This document shows positions 1 to 6,566 of a stretch of DNA of 7,733 bases, piece by piece (position 1 is the stretch's first letter; the number at the start of each line of letters is the position of its first letter). Under the pieces are notes generated by a model. That model saw nothing but the letters and a program-made list of their open reading frames with translations, searched no databases and had not been told where the DNA came from. The stretch is from NCBI GenBank assembly GCA_018668795.1, contig JABJBD010000077.1, positions 1 through 7,733 of the forward strand, written 5' to 3'. A program made the position numbers and the translations under genes. This DNA is from Candidatus Puniceispirillum sp. GTDB taxonomy: Bacteria; Pseudomonadota; Alphaproteobacteria; Puniceispirillales; Puniceispirillaceae.

Positions 1-1
1 A

Positions 2-118
2 CAGCCACCGCTTAATTATTTCCGACTGGCCTATTCAGCGATAGCGGCCGAACGTATCCCCGAAGGTATTCAGAAGCTAGCTAGTGTCATGCGGCGGATG
101 CAAAGTCAAAAGCCATAA
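2..118 (+). CDS. C-terminal fragment of a PLP-dependent aminotransferase / MocR-type regulator
   Basis: The frame opens at the window edge and ends at TAA 116-118, leaving 38 residues of a gene that begins upstream. The tail contains YFRLAYSAIAAERIPEGIQK followed by a short basic helix. This matches the last strand and helix of fold-type I aminotransferases, where an 'LRLxFS...I..GI.RL' pattern closes the small domain; the same domain ends MocR/GntR-aminotransferase fusion regulators. No catalytic residue is in view, so enzyme and regulator cannot be told apart. The next gene follows on the same strand after 135 bases, and no clear terminator lies between them. Family assignment from 38 residues is moderate only. 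Confidence 0.55.
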   Translation, partial: QPPLNYFRLAYSAIAAERIPEGIQKLASVMRRMQSQKP

Positions 119-253
119 CAGCGTGACTAGGGGCTAGCGTTTGGCGTTTGTGTGGGAAAATGCTTTTATGATGATCTGTTTTCCTGATATTAGTCAGGCC
201 TATATGACCACCAGAGATACCGCGTACGTGACGCGGGGATAAGTGAGACTGAA
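119..253 (+). promoter_or_regulatory. Leader region of the acyltransferase gene with two small hairpins
   Basis: This gap carries two perfect inverted repeats. CCTGA (183-187) pairs with TCAGG (194-198) across a 6-nt loop. CCGCGT (220-225) pairs with ACGCGG (231-236) across a 5-nt loop and ends 17 bases before the ATG. Neither is followed by a T-run, so they do not look like terminators; they could be operators or a 5' UTR structure limiting ribosome access. The best promoter I can offer is weak: TTGGCG (141-146), 17 bases, TTTTAT (164-169). The ribosome site is poor, the nearest purine stretch being GTGAGA at 243-248. Function is not established. Confidence 0.3.
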
Positions 254-1231
254 ATGAGTTTCTCCCAAACCAGCCCGCCCCAAAATATTGCGCCTAGTGC
301 GTTTTTGTCAGATGCGAAAGGTGACTGCCCACCTGATCTGCTGGCGCGCGCTACAACGGGCACGCCGCCCAGCTTTGTGTTTGTGCGGGCGATAGGTGAT
401 GCAGTTCTTCAAACCGCTTGGCAGGCGCATGCGGCCAAGTTGATACGCCCCATTCTGGTAGGTGAGCCAGATATAATCGCTCATGATGCGCACGCACTTG
501 GTTGGGATCTTGATGGTATTGAGATAGTTGAAAGTACAGGCGAAAAGGGTGCTATCGATGCCGCTATCAAATTGATTCAAAATGGCAGCACAACAGGCCT
601 GATCAAAGGTCAATTACATACGGATGTCTTTATGGGCGGTATCGTCAAGCGTGATGCCGGTATCCGTATTGGCAAACGGCTTGTGCATGTGTTTGCGATG
701 TTGCCACCATCTGGAGGGCGCGCCTTGCTGATCAGCGATGCGGCGGTGAATGTTGCGCCAGATATTGACACCCGTACCGAAGCAGCTTTGCTGATGGCCG
801 ATCTGGTGCGTAAATTAGGCCAGAAACGCCCCAAGGTGGCGGTTCTGTCAGCAACCGAATCGGTGCTGGACGCGGTGCCGTCAAGTGGTGATGCGCTGGC
901 TATTGCCAAGGCGGCACAGGCGCAAGACGACCAGGCAGATTATGCCGGGCCATTATCGTTTGATCTGTCGATCTCGCCAGATGCGGTGGCGATGAAAAAG
1001 CTGGATGCGGACGCGGCTGTGTTGGCTGTGGCAGGCATGGCAGATGCGCTTGTTGTGCCCGACATTGTGGCTGGGAATGTATTGTTCAAATCATTGGTTT
1101 GGTGTGCTGGCGGATTGGCGGCTGGATTGGTGCTAGGCGGTGCTGTACCAATTGTGTTGACGAGCCGTTCAGACCCTCCGGCGGCGCGGCTTGCTTCGAT
1201 TGCACTGGCGGTTATCGCAGGCAAGGATTAG
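254..1231 (+). CDS. pta: Phosphate acetyltransferase / phosphotransbutyrylase family enzyme
   Basis: 325 residues, the usual size for a single-domain PTA/PTB enzyme, which exchanges CoA and phosphate on acetyl- or butyryl-CoA in the cytosol. Family marks seen here are LIKGQLHTDVFM (116-127), ISDAAVN (160-166), VPDIVAGN (268-275) and the C-terminal GLAAGLVLGG...VPIVLTSRSD block (287-307). Ser304-Arg305 corresponds to the Ser-Arg pair implicated in CoA binding and catalysis in characterised phosphotransacetylases. The first ~35 residues are low-complexity and poorly conserved. In many alphaproteobacteria this type is fused behind an enoyl-CoA hydratase-like domain or sits beside ackA; here it is stand-alone, and the convergent neighbour is hppA. 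ATG 254 is the only plausible start before the conserved core. Acetyl versus butyryl preference cannot be read from the sequence; sulfoacetaldehyde/taurine-linked Pta is another possibility. Confidence 0.85.
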   Translation: MSFSQTSPPQNIAPSAFLSDAKGDCPPDLLARATTGTPPSFVFVRAIGDAVLQTAWQAHAAKLIRPILVGEPDIIAHDAHALGWDLDGIEIVESTGEKGAIDAAIKLIQNGSTTGLIKGQLHTDVFMGGIVKRDAGIRIGKRLVHVFAMLPPSGGRALLISDAAVNVAPDIDTRTEAALLMADLVRKLGQKRPKVAVLSATESVLDAVPSSGDALAIAKAAQAQDDQADYAGPLSFDLSISPDAVAMKKLDADAAVLAVAGMADALVVPDIVAGNVLFKSLVWCAGGLAAGLVLGGAVPIVLTSRSDPPAARLASIALAVIAGKD

Positions 1232-1260
1232 GCATTTTTCTTTTAAACATCTTTATATAA

Positions 1261-1302
1261 AAAACCGGCACATATCAGATGATATATGCCGGTTTTATTT
1301 TG
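1261..1302. terminator. Bidirectional rho-independent terminator between convergent genes
   Basis: A 10-bp stem, AAAACCGGCA (1261-1270) with TGCCGGTTTT (1287-1296), is extended after one C-A mismatch by ATATC/GATAT and closed by the tetraloop AGAT (1277-1280). On the + strand the stem runs into TTTTATTTT. On the - strand it runs into TTTTTTATAT. It lies 30 bases after the pta stop and 15 bases beyond the hppA stop, so it can serve both convergent transcripts. Confidence 0.9.
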
Positions 1303-1316
1303 ATTGAATAAGGTGA

Positions 1317-3326
1317 TCAGACCAGAAGCGGTGCAATCACCAAGCTGACAATTGCCATCACATTGATCAGAATGTTCATGGCTGGACCAGATGTGTCTTT
1401 CAGCGGATCACCAACGGTGTCGCCCACAACAGTGGCCTTATGGACATCAGACCCTTTGCCACCAAGATTGCCTTTTTCGACATATTTCTTGGCATTGTCC
1501 CATGCACCACCAGCGTTGGCCATCATCAAAGCCATCATCACACAGCAGATCAAAGCCCCGCCAAGCATGCCGCCAAGCGCCTTTGGTCCAAGGCCGAAGC
1601 CGATGACCACAGGTGCCAGTACAGCAAGCGCGCCAGGTAGAATCATTTTCCGCAAAGCAGCGCGGGTTGCAATATCAACACAACGCGCTGTATCGGGCTT
1701 GGCTTTGCCTTCCAGCAGACCAGGAATTTCGCGGAATTGGCGACGCACTTCCTGAATCATGTCAAACGCGGCGTCACCAACAGCTGTCATGGTCATAGCG
1801 CTAACCAGGAATGGGAAGATACCACCAATGAACATACCGCATAGAACCAGCGGATCGTTAATTGCTAGGACAAACCCGTCCATGCTTGCCGAGATTTTCT
1901 CGATATAGGCACTGATCAGCGCAAGGGCGGCAAGCGCCGCGGCACTGATGGCAAAACCTTTACCGATCGCGGCGGTTGTATTACCAACTTCATCCAATGA
2001 GTCAGTGATTTTACGTGTCTCAGGACCCAGTTCAGCCATTTCTGCAATACCGCCCGCATTGTCAGCAACAGGCCCATAGGCATCAATTGCCATGGTAATG
2101 CCAACTGTTGACAACATGCCAACGGCCGCTAGACCAACACCGTAAAGACCTGCAGACATGTTCGCAAAAAAGATGATTGCGGCAATTGTCAAAACCGGAA
2201 TGGCAACTGACTGCATGCCAAGAGCCAGGCCAGAGATCATGATTGTTGCTGGACCTGTCTCACCGTCTTTGGCGATCTTACGAACAGGCGCACCGCCTGT
2301 GTAATATTCGGTCACCAAACCAACGATGATACCACCAATCGCGCCAACCAGAACAGCTGACCAAACGCCAACGCTTGCCCCCATTGCCGTTACCACGTAA
2401 TAGGCTACGGCGATAAAGACAACCGACGAACCAATGGTGCCAAAGCGCAAGGCAACGTCAGGGCTTTTGCCTGAGAACATTTTCACTGCCAGAATACCAG
2501 CAAGCGAACAAAGCAGACCAGCTGAGGCTAGTGCCAGCGGCATGAATTGAAGAACGGCACGGTCACCACCGAGACTGTCAACGGTGGCCAATGACATTGA
2601 AGCGGCCAGCGCAATCGAAGCAATCATCGAACCACAATATGATTCAAAGATATCAGACCCCATACCGGCAACGTCACCAACATTGTCACCCACGTTATCG
2701 GCGATAACTGCAGGGTTGCGAGGATCGTCCTCAGGGATGCCTGCTTCAACCTTGCCAACAAGGTCAGCGCCGACATCAGCACTTTTGGTAAAGATACCAC
2801 CACCAACACGGCTAAACAGGGCAACTGATGAGCCACCCATAGCAAAGCCTTCGATGGCATGGATCGTTTTAATGTCACCGGCGAAGTAATAATACAAGAT
2901 GCCGACACCAAACAGACCCATAGAGGCAACGGTCAGACCCATGATCGAGCCACCAAAGAAAGCAACGTTCAGTGCTTCTGCGGCGCCTTTTGTATTGGCA
3001 GCAACAGCCGTACGTACGTTAGCTTTGGTTGCTGAATACATGCCTATGTATCCTGCGACACCTGAACAAAGAGCACCAAGAGTGAATGAGGCGGCTGTTT
3101 GCCAGCCTAATCCGAAATAAAGCGCAACGATACAGATCACACAGAAAATGGCGAGCCGCTTATATTCGCTGGCCATAAAAACCATGGCACCTAGATGGAT
3201 TTCATCGGCGATTTCTTTAACTCTGCCTTCTCCAGCTGGAGTCTGCAGGATTCTGAGATAGATCAGTAGCGCCGCTATCAAGCCCAGAACACCCAGGCTG
3301 ATTGGCAAAATTGCAGTGGTAAGCAT
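1317..3326 (-). CDS. hppA: Membrane-bound ion-pumping pyrophosphatase, K+-dependent type
   Basis: 669 residues, normal for the family, mostly hydrophobic with about 15-16 membrane segments. The protein hydrolyses pyrophosphate and uses the energy to pump H+ or Na+ across the inner membrane. The substrate site is plain: DVGADLVGKVE (184-194), DNVGDNVGD (210-218), DAYGPVADNAGG (415-426) and GDTVGDPLKDTSGP (635-648) supply the Mg-PPi aspartates and lysines. At the subtype position the motif is GNTTAAIGKG (448-457), with Ala452 and Gly455 where K+-independent enzymes have Lys and Thr, so K+ stimulation is expected. The gate-region glutamate lies in DIFESYCGS (Glu228), a placement like Na+-pumping homologues rather than plant H+-PPases. 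A good ribosome site, AAGAGGAT (3333-3340), precedes the ATG by 6 bases. The gene is monocistronic, between a promoter and a terminator. Confidence 0.98.
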   Translation of the reverse strand: MLTTAILPISLGVLGLIAALLIYLRILQTPAGEGRVKEIADEIHLGAMVFMASEYKRLAIFCVICIVALYFGLGWQTAASFTLGALCSGVAGYIGMYSATKANVRTAVAANTKGAAEALNVAFFGGSIMGLTVASMGLFGVGILYYYFAGDIKTIHAIEGFAMGGSSVALFSRVGGGIFTKSADVGADLVGKVEAGIPEDDPRNPAVIADNVGDNVGDVAGMGSDIFESYCGSMIASIALAASMSLATVDSLGGDRAVLQFMPLALASAGLLCSLAGILAVKMFSGKSPDVALRFGTIGSSVVFIAVAYYVVTAMGASVGVWSAVLVGAIGGIIVGLVTEYYTGGAPVRKIAKDGETGPATIMISGLALGMQSVAIPVLTIAAIIFFANMSAGLYGVGLAAVGMLSTVGITMAIDAYGPVADNAGGIAEMAELGPETRKITDSLDEVGNTTAAIGKGFAISAAALAALALISAYIEKISASMDGFVLAINDPLVLCGMFIGGIFPFLVSAMTMTAVGDAAFDMIQEVRRQFREIPGLLEGKAKPDTARCVDIATRAALRKMILPGALAVLAPVVIGFGLGPKALGGMLGGALICCVMMALMMANAGGAWDNAKKYVEKGNLGGKGSDVHKATVVGDTVGDPLKDTSGPAMNILINVMAIVSLVIAPLLV

Positions 3327-3403
3327 GAATAGATCCTCTTGCTTAGAAAGATAAATAGATAGTTTGCCTATGGCCTCCCCCGGATGACATGCAAACCGCC
3401 GCG

Positions 3404-3432
3404 TTTATAACGAGAATGGTCTATAGTGTAAA
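3404..3432 (-). promoter_or_regulatory. Sigma-70-type promoter of hppA
   Basis: Read on the - strand: TTTACA (-35, 3432-3427), exactly 17 bases, TATAAA (-10, 3409-3404). Both boxes match the housekeeping consensus at five of six positions and the spacing is optimal. Initiation would fall near 3397, giving a leader of about 70 nt before the ATG at 3326. Confidence 0.75.
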
Positions 3433-3442
3433 GCGGCGATAG

Positions 3443-3457
3443 GCTCATGCTATGAGC
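3443..3457. promoter_or_regulatory. Inverted repeat next to the hppA promoter, possible operator
   Basis: GCTCAT (3443-3448), a 3-base centre GCT, then ATGAGC (3452-3457): a perfect two-fold symmetric 15-mer beginning 10 bases upstream of the hppA -35 box. The position suits an activator site for hppA or a shared site for the divergent operon. There is no T-tract, so it is not a terminator. The binding factor is unknown, and a 6-bp arm repeat could occur by chance. Confidence 0.35.
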
Positions 3458-3565
3458 GCCATATTTTTGAAAATCATGCACTTTGAAGCAAGGTGGCATG
3501 CGGCTGAATTTTTTCTTAGCTTATTCATGTAATTTATTTGAATTTAAATGCGTTAAGTGACAGAT

Positions 3566-3593
3566 TTGTGCCAACGTTCAGATCGTTTTTAAT
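3566..3593 (+). promoter_or_regulatory. Candidate promoter of the folD operon
   Basis: TTGTGC (3566-3571), 16 bases, then TTTAAT (3588-3593). The -10 box matches consensus at five of six positions, the -35 box at only three. It would start transcription around 3600, about 30 bases before the folD ATG. This is the best pair in the AT-rich half of the gap; the weak -35 suggests activator dependence if it is real. Confidence 0.3.
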
Positions 3594-3629
3594 GACCTGT
3601 CATATTTAAAGTAAAAGGTTTCAAGATCC

Positions 3630-4514
3630 ATGTCAGATGATGCCCGACTATTGTACGGAAAGCATGTTCGCCAGACTATTCTAGATGATGCCGCCACCGA
3701 TATTGAAAAACTCTCAAAAAAACGGCCAACCGGACGACTTGTATCAGTAGGTATTGGTGATGTGGAAGAGATTGCTGTCTATATCCGTGGTCAGTCGCGT
3801 GCCGCCGCATCGGTGGGCTTGCCTTTTGCCGAGCAACATTGGCCAGCCGATTTGACACAGGAAGAATGCAAAAAACGACTGGTCGAAATGAATGATGATC
3901 CAGATGTGCTGGGTGTTATTTTGCAGCGACCAGTTCCAAAGCATATCAATGTGCGTTCTCTGCAATCGGCGATTCATCCACTAAAAGATGTTGAGGGCAT
4001 GAACCCAGCGTCGATTGGTAACATCGTCTATAACGAAACGGCGCTGGCACCCTGTACAGCAGCAGCCTCGGTTGAGATGATAAGGGCAACCGGTCTTGAC
4101 CTGAAAGGTTTGGAAGTGGTGATGGTTGGTCATTCAGAAATTGTTGGCAAGCCAGCTGCCTTTATGCTGATGGCCGAAGGGGCGACAGTAACTGTATGCC
4201 ACCATATGACGCGATCAGTCGCTGCGCATACGCGCCGTGCTGATGCTGTGCTGGTGGCTGTTGGCATTCCGAATTTTTTGAAAGCTGATATGGTCAAGCC
4301 AGGTGCCGCGGTTATTGATATTGGCATTAATCAGATTGTTGACGAAGATGGTAATTCAAAGATCGTAGGTGATGCTGATACCGACGCCGTCGCCAATATT
4401 GCAAGCTGGATTACGCCTGTGCCAGGTGGTGTCGGGCCAGTTACAGTGGCGATGCTTATGCGCAATGCGGCACGGGCATTTCAAAAACAGGTTGAGCTGG
4501 GCTGGACAGGCTAA
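3630..4514 (+). CDS. folD: Divergent FolD-family methylene-THF dehydrogenase, cyclohydrolase residues altered
   Basis: 294 residues, normal FolD length. Canonical FolD oxidises 5,10-methylene-THF to methenyl-THF and hydrolyses that to 10-formyl-THF. Fold landmarks are present: LQRPVP (98-103, keeping the Gln of 'VQLPLP'), HPLKDVEGMNP (116-126), VGHSEIVGKP (166-175), VIDIGIN (228-234) and the folate-site ITPVPGGVGPVTVAMLM (261-277). Key sites differ. The Tyr-x3-Lys pair reads Y51-I-R-G-Q55, so the catalytic Lys is Gln. DVDG reads DVEG (Glu122). GRS reads GHS (His168), and the CHS serine is His192, both being NADP 2'-phosphate contacts in human MTHFD1. This suggests a dehydrogenase with weak or no cyclohydrolase activity and possibly NAD use; that is inference. 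AAAAGG at 3613-3618 lies 11 bases before the ATG. The TAA overlaps the next ATG by one base (TAATG), so this gene heads a coupled operon. Confidence 0.85.
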   Translation: MSDDARLLYGKHVRQTILDDAATDIEKLSKKRPTGRLVSVGIGDVEEIAVYIRGQSRAAASVGLPFAEQHWPADLTQEECKKRLVEMNDDPDVLGVILQRPVPKHINVRSLQSAIHPLKDVEGMNPASIGNIVYNETALAPCTAAASVEMIRATGLDLKGLEVVMVGHSEIVGKPAAFMLMAEGATVTVCHHMTRSVAAHTRRADAVLVAVGIPNFLKADMVKPGAAVIDIGINQIVDEDGNSKIVGDADTDAVANIASWITPVPGGVGPVTVAMLMRNAARAFQKQVELGWTG

Positions 4515-5818
4515 TGGATATATTGAGCGACAAATTCAAACCGCAGCCCTATTGGTGGGATGAGATTGATTTTGGTGCTCAAGAAAGCACTGACGCACCG
4601 CATGTACCTTCAAAGACGGATATTCTGATTGTTGGCGCAGGCTATGCTGGTCTGCATGCCGCCATTGTGTTGGCGCGTGCCGGATCGGATGTACTGGTCG
4701 TTGATGCTGAACATATCGGTTATGGCGCATCAACGCGCAATGGCGGGATGATTTCGTCAGGCGTGAATGTTGGTAAACATGTGAAGCTTGATCAAGACCT
4801 TGAAAGCGCGATGCTTGATGAAGCATCGCAATCCTACAGTTGGCTTGCCGAATTTATAAAAGCGGAAAAGATTGATGCTGTATATCAGCAATGTGGACGC
4901 TTTATTGGCGCACATTCCAAATCAGCGCTGAAAAAACTGGTAGGACGGCTGGACCGGCTTAATGATTTAACGGCGGCAGATGCCTTTATTGTAGCGCCCG
5001 AAGATACACATCAGGAAATAGCTTCGGATTATTATCATGGTGGGATGGTTCTGCAACGGTCAGGTGCGGTACATCCCGGAAAACTTTATGATGGTGTGTT
5101 AAAGGTTGCGCAGAAAGCAGGTGTCACAATTGTGGGGCATGTGCGGGCAGGCAAAATCAACCGACGTGATGGCCAGCTATTTATAGAAACAAGTGCTGGT
5201 GAGGTGCAGGCCGAAAATGTGCTGATCACGACTAACGGCTATACAGGTGGACTGGAACCATGGTTGAAAAGACGTATTGTGCCTGTGCCATCCTATCAGA
5301 TTGCAACGGAACCACTTGGCACGGATGAGATAAAAGCGCGCTTTCCCAATTTGCGCATGATTGCTGATACTAAACGGCTTTTATATTATTTTCGGCCATC
5401 ACCTGACCGGACGCGGATACTGTTTGGTGGTCGTGCGCATTATCTGGCGCATGATCCCTATGCAGGTGCGCGCATGTTGCATAAGGGGCTGACAAGCGTA
5501 TTTCCCGACCTGGCCAATATCCGTCTCAGTCATGGCTGGTGGGGATATGTTGCCTATACGATGGATGGGGTGCCGCATATCGGCGAAAGCCAGAAGGGCG
5601 TCTATCATGCTGTTGGGTGTCATGGTAGTGGGGTTGTCATGATGAGCTGGCTTGGGCACAGGCTTGGTATGCGGCTTGCTGGTACTGCTAATAGCAAAAG
5701 CGTTTTTGAAGATCGAAAATTATCATTCTTTCCATTTTATAATGGGCAACCATGGTTCCTGCCGATCATGGGCAAGCTCTATCAATTACAGGACTGGCTA
5801 GATGTCCGTTTACGATAA
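4514..5818 (+). CDS. DAO-family FAD-dependent amine oxidoreductase (PuuB-like)
   Basis: 434 residues. An N-terminal tail with PYWWDE (12-17) precedes the Rossmann FAD site: ILIVGAGYAGLHAA (37-50, GxGxxG) and VVDAE (62-66) for the ribose contact. GYGASTRNGGMISSG (69-83) is the conserved loop that follows in this group. Near the C-terminus, WWGYVAYTMDGVPHIG (342-357) and GCHGSGVVMMSWLG (368-381) form the second flavin-contact region. The closing FYNGQPWFLPIMGKLYQLQD (408-427) resembles the tail of gamma-glutamylputrescine oxidase-like proteins. Such enzymes oxidise a primary or secondary amine to imine/aldehyde, with O2 or the respiratory chain as acceptor. There is no signal peptide and no THF-binding GCV_T domain, so it is not a full dimethylglycine or sarcosine dehydrogenase. 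The PuuA-type gene two positions downstream supports a gamma-glutamyl-amine substrate; the exact amine is unknown. Confidence 0.85.
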   Translation: MDILSDKFKPQPYWWDEIDFGAQESTDAPHVPSKTDILIVGAGYAGLHAAIVLARAGSDVLVVDAEHIGYGASTRNGGMISSGVNVGKHVKLDQDLESAMLDEASQSYSWLAEFIKAEKIDAVYQQCGRFIGAHSKSALKKLVGRLDRLNDLTAADAFIVAPEDTHQEIASDYYHGGMVLQRSGAVHPGKLYDGVLKVAQKAGVTIVGHVRAGKINRRDGQLFIETSAGEVQAENVLITTNGYTGGLEPWLKRRIVPVPSYQIATEPLGTDEIKARFPNLRMIADTKRLLYYFRPSPDRTRILFGGRAHYLAHDPYAGARMLHKGLTSVFPDLANIRLSHGWWGYVAYTMDGVPHIGESQKGVYHAVGCHGSGVVMMSWLGHRLGMRLAGTANSKSVFEDRKLSFFPFYNGQPWFLPIMGKLYQLQDWLDVRLR

Positions 5819-6566
5819 CCTCGTTCCATATCTGCGCCCTGAACAGGTTTGTGCGCATCGTGGGGCATCTGGAACAGCTCCGGAAAATACAATGATTGCA
5901 CTGGAAAAAGCCTGTGGCATGGCGGTTGGCAGTGTTGAATTTGATATTTCCATGCTTGGTGACGGTAGCCCCGTGATACATCATGATGCCCAATTTGGCC
6001 GGACTGTGCGCGGCTCCGAGCGCCTTCAGGATCTTGTGCTGGGTGATCTTGACGGATGCGATGCAGGCGCATGGTTTGGGGATGAATTTGCCGGACAAAA
6101 GATACCGCTGTTGCAGGATGTGCTTGTCCTGTTGGGGCGCCATGCAAAAATGCCGATATTGGATGTCAAAATTCATCATGATGAACATCTTGCCTTTGCC
6201 CATGCGCTTGCCACGACACTGGCCAAGGTGATGAGCCGGACCAGACTTGATGATTATCTTATCAGCAGCTTTTCACGCCCGTTTTTGGAATCCATGCGCA
6301 CTATCATGGCCGACGCACCATTGGTTTTACTTGATGAAGCTTTGCCATCTGACTGGGCTGACTATAGCGATAAGCTTGGTTTTCAGGCCATTCATCTGGA
6401 TTACCGCCGGATTACCCCAGATGATGTTCGGGCGGTAAAGGTGGCTGGGCTTGATTGCCGGGTTTATACCGCCAATGATCCAGTTGTTGTCCAGCCCTTG
6501 ATTGAGGCAGGGCTGACATCGGTGATTAGCGATTTTCCCGAACGCTTTCTTGCCCCAGCTGGCTAA
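5802..6566 (+). CDS. Glycerophosphodiester phosphodiesterase
   Basis: 254 residues, typical of the short cytosolic UgpQ-like group. It would cleave glycerophosphodiesters (choline, ethanolamine and similar head groups) to glycerol-3-phosphate and an alcohol. The GDPD catalytic set is intact: AHRGASGTAPENT (18-30; His19, Arg20, Glu28, Asn29), VEFDIS (45-50; Glu46, Asp48), the second catalytic His in VIHHD (58-62), then ILDVKIH (119-125), VYTAND (221-226) and VISDFPERF (241-249). There is no signal peptide, so it acts on internalised or internal diesters. The start overlaps the oxidoreductase gene by 17 bases and has AGGA at 5790-5793, eight bases upstream, which supports ATG 5802 and translational coupling. 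A phosphodiesterase inside an amine-oxidation operon suggests its released alcohol may be an amino alcohol; this link is inferred. Confidence 0.93.
   Translation: MSVYDNLVPYLRPEQVCAHRGASGTAPENTMIALEKACGMAVGSVEFDISMLGDGSPVIHHDAQFGRTVRGSERLQDLVLGDLDGCDAGAWFGDEFAGQKIPLLQDVLVLLGRHAKMPILDVKIHHDEHLAFAHALATTLAKVMSRTRLDDYLISSFSRPFLESMRTIMADAPLVLLDEALPSDWADYSDKLGFQAIHLDYRRITPDDVRAVKVAGLDCRVYTANDPVVVQPLIEAGLTSVISDFPERFLAPAG

Larger units (their letters stand above)
3327..3629. other. Divergent intergenic region between hppA and folD
   Basis: 303 bases without a credible coding region. It is AT-rich in its folD-proximal half (about 3460-3610). It holds the hppA promoter and ribosome site at the left, a 15-base inverted repeat next to the hppA -35 box, and a weaker folD promoter candidate at the right. 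A second pair of arms, TGACAG (3558-3563) and CTGTCA (3597-3602), flanks the folD -35/-10 candidate, with 33 bases between the arms. I see no small RNA, riboswitch or mobile-element end here. Confidence 0.6.

Noticed and set aside
130..140. CTAG/CTAG symmetry after the aminotransferase stop, considered as a terminator
   Set aside because: The stem is only 4 bp and the sequence that follows is not T-rich.
1363..1755. 130-codon + strand open frame opposite hppA
   Set aside because: The protein is low-complexity (Pro/Ser/Ala rich) as expected from the antisense of a membrane protein, and the hppA frame is certain.
3461..3475. ATTTT/AAAAT symmetry in the hppA-folD gap
   Set aside because: All-AT arms in an AT-rich stretch are expected by chance.
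4514..5818. Dimethylglycine/sarcosine dehydrogenase as identity of the FAD enzyme
   Set aside because: It lacks the C-terminal GCV_T folate domain and is about half the length of the two-domain enzymes; the tail resembles PuuB-type oxidases instead.
5766..6203. 145-codon - strand open frame over the oxidase/phosphodiesterase junction
   Set aside because: Antisense to the intact GDPD catalytic motifs; no family resemblance and no convincing ribosome site.
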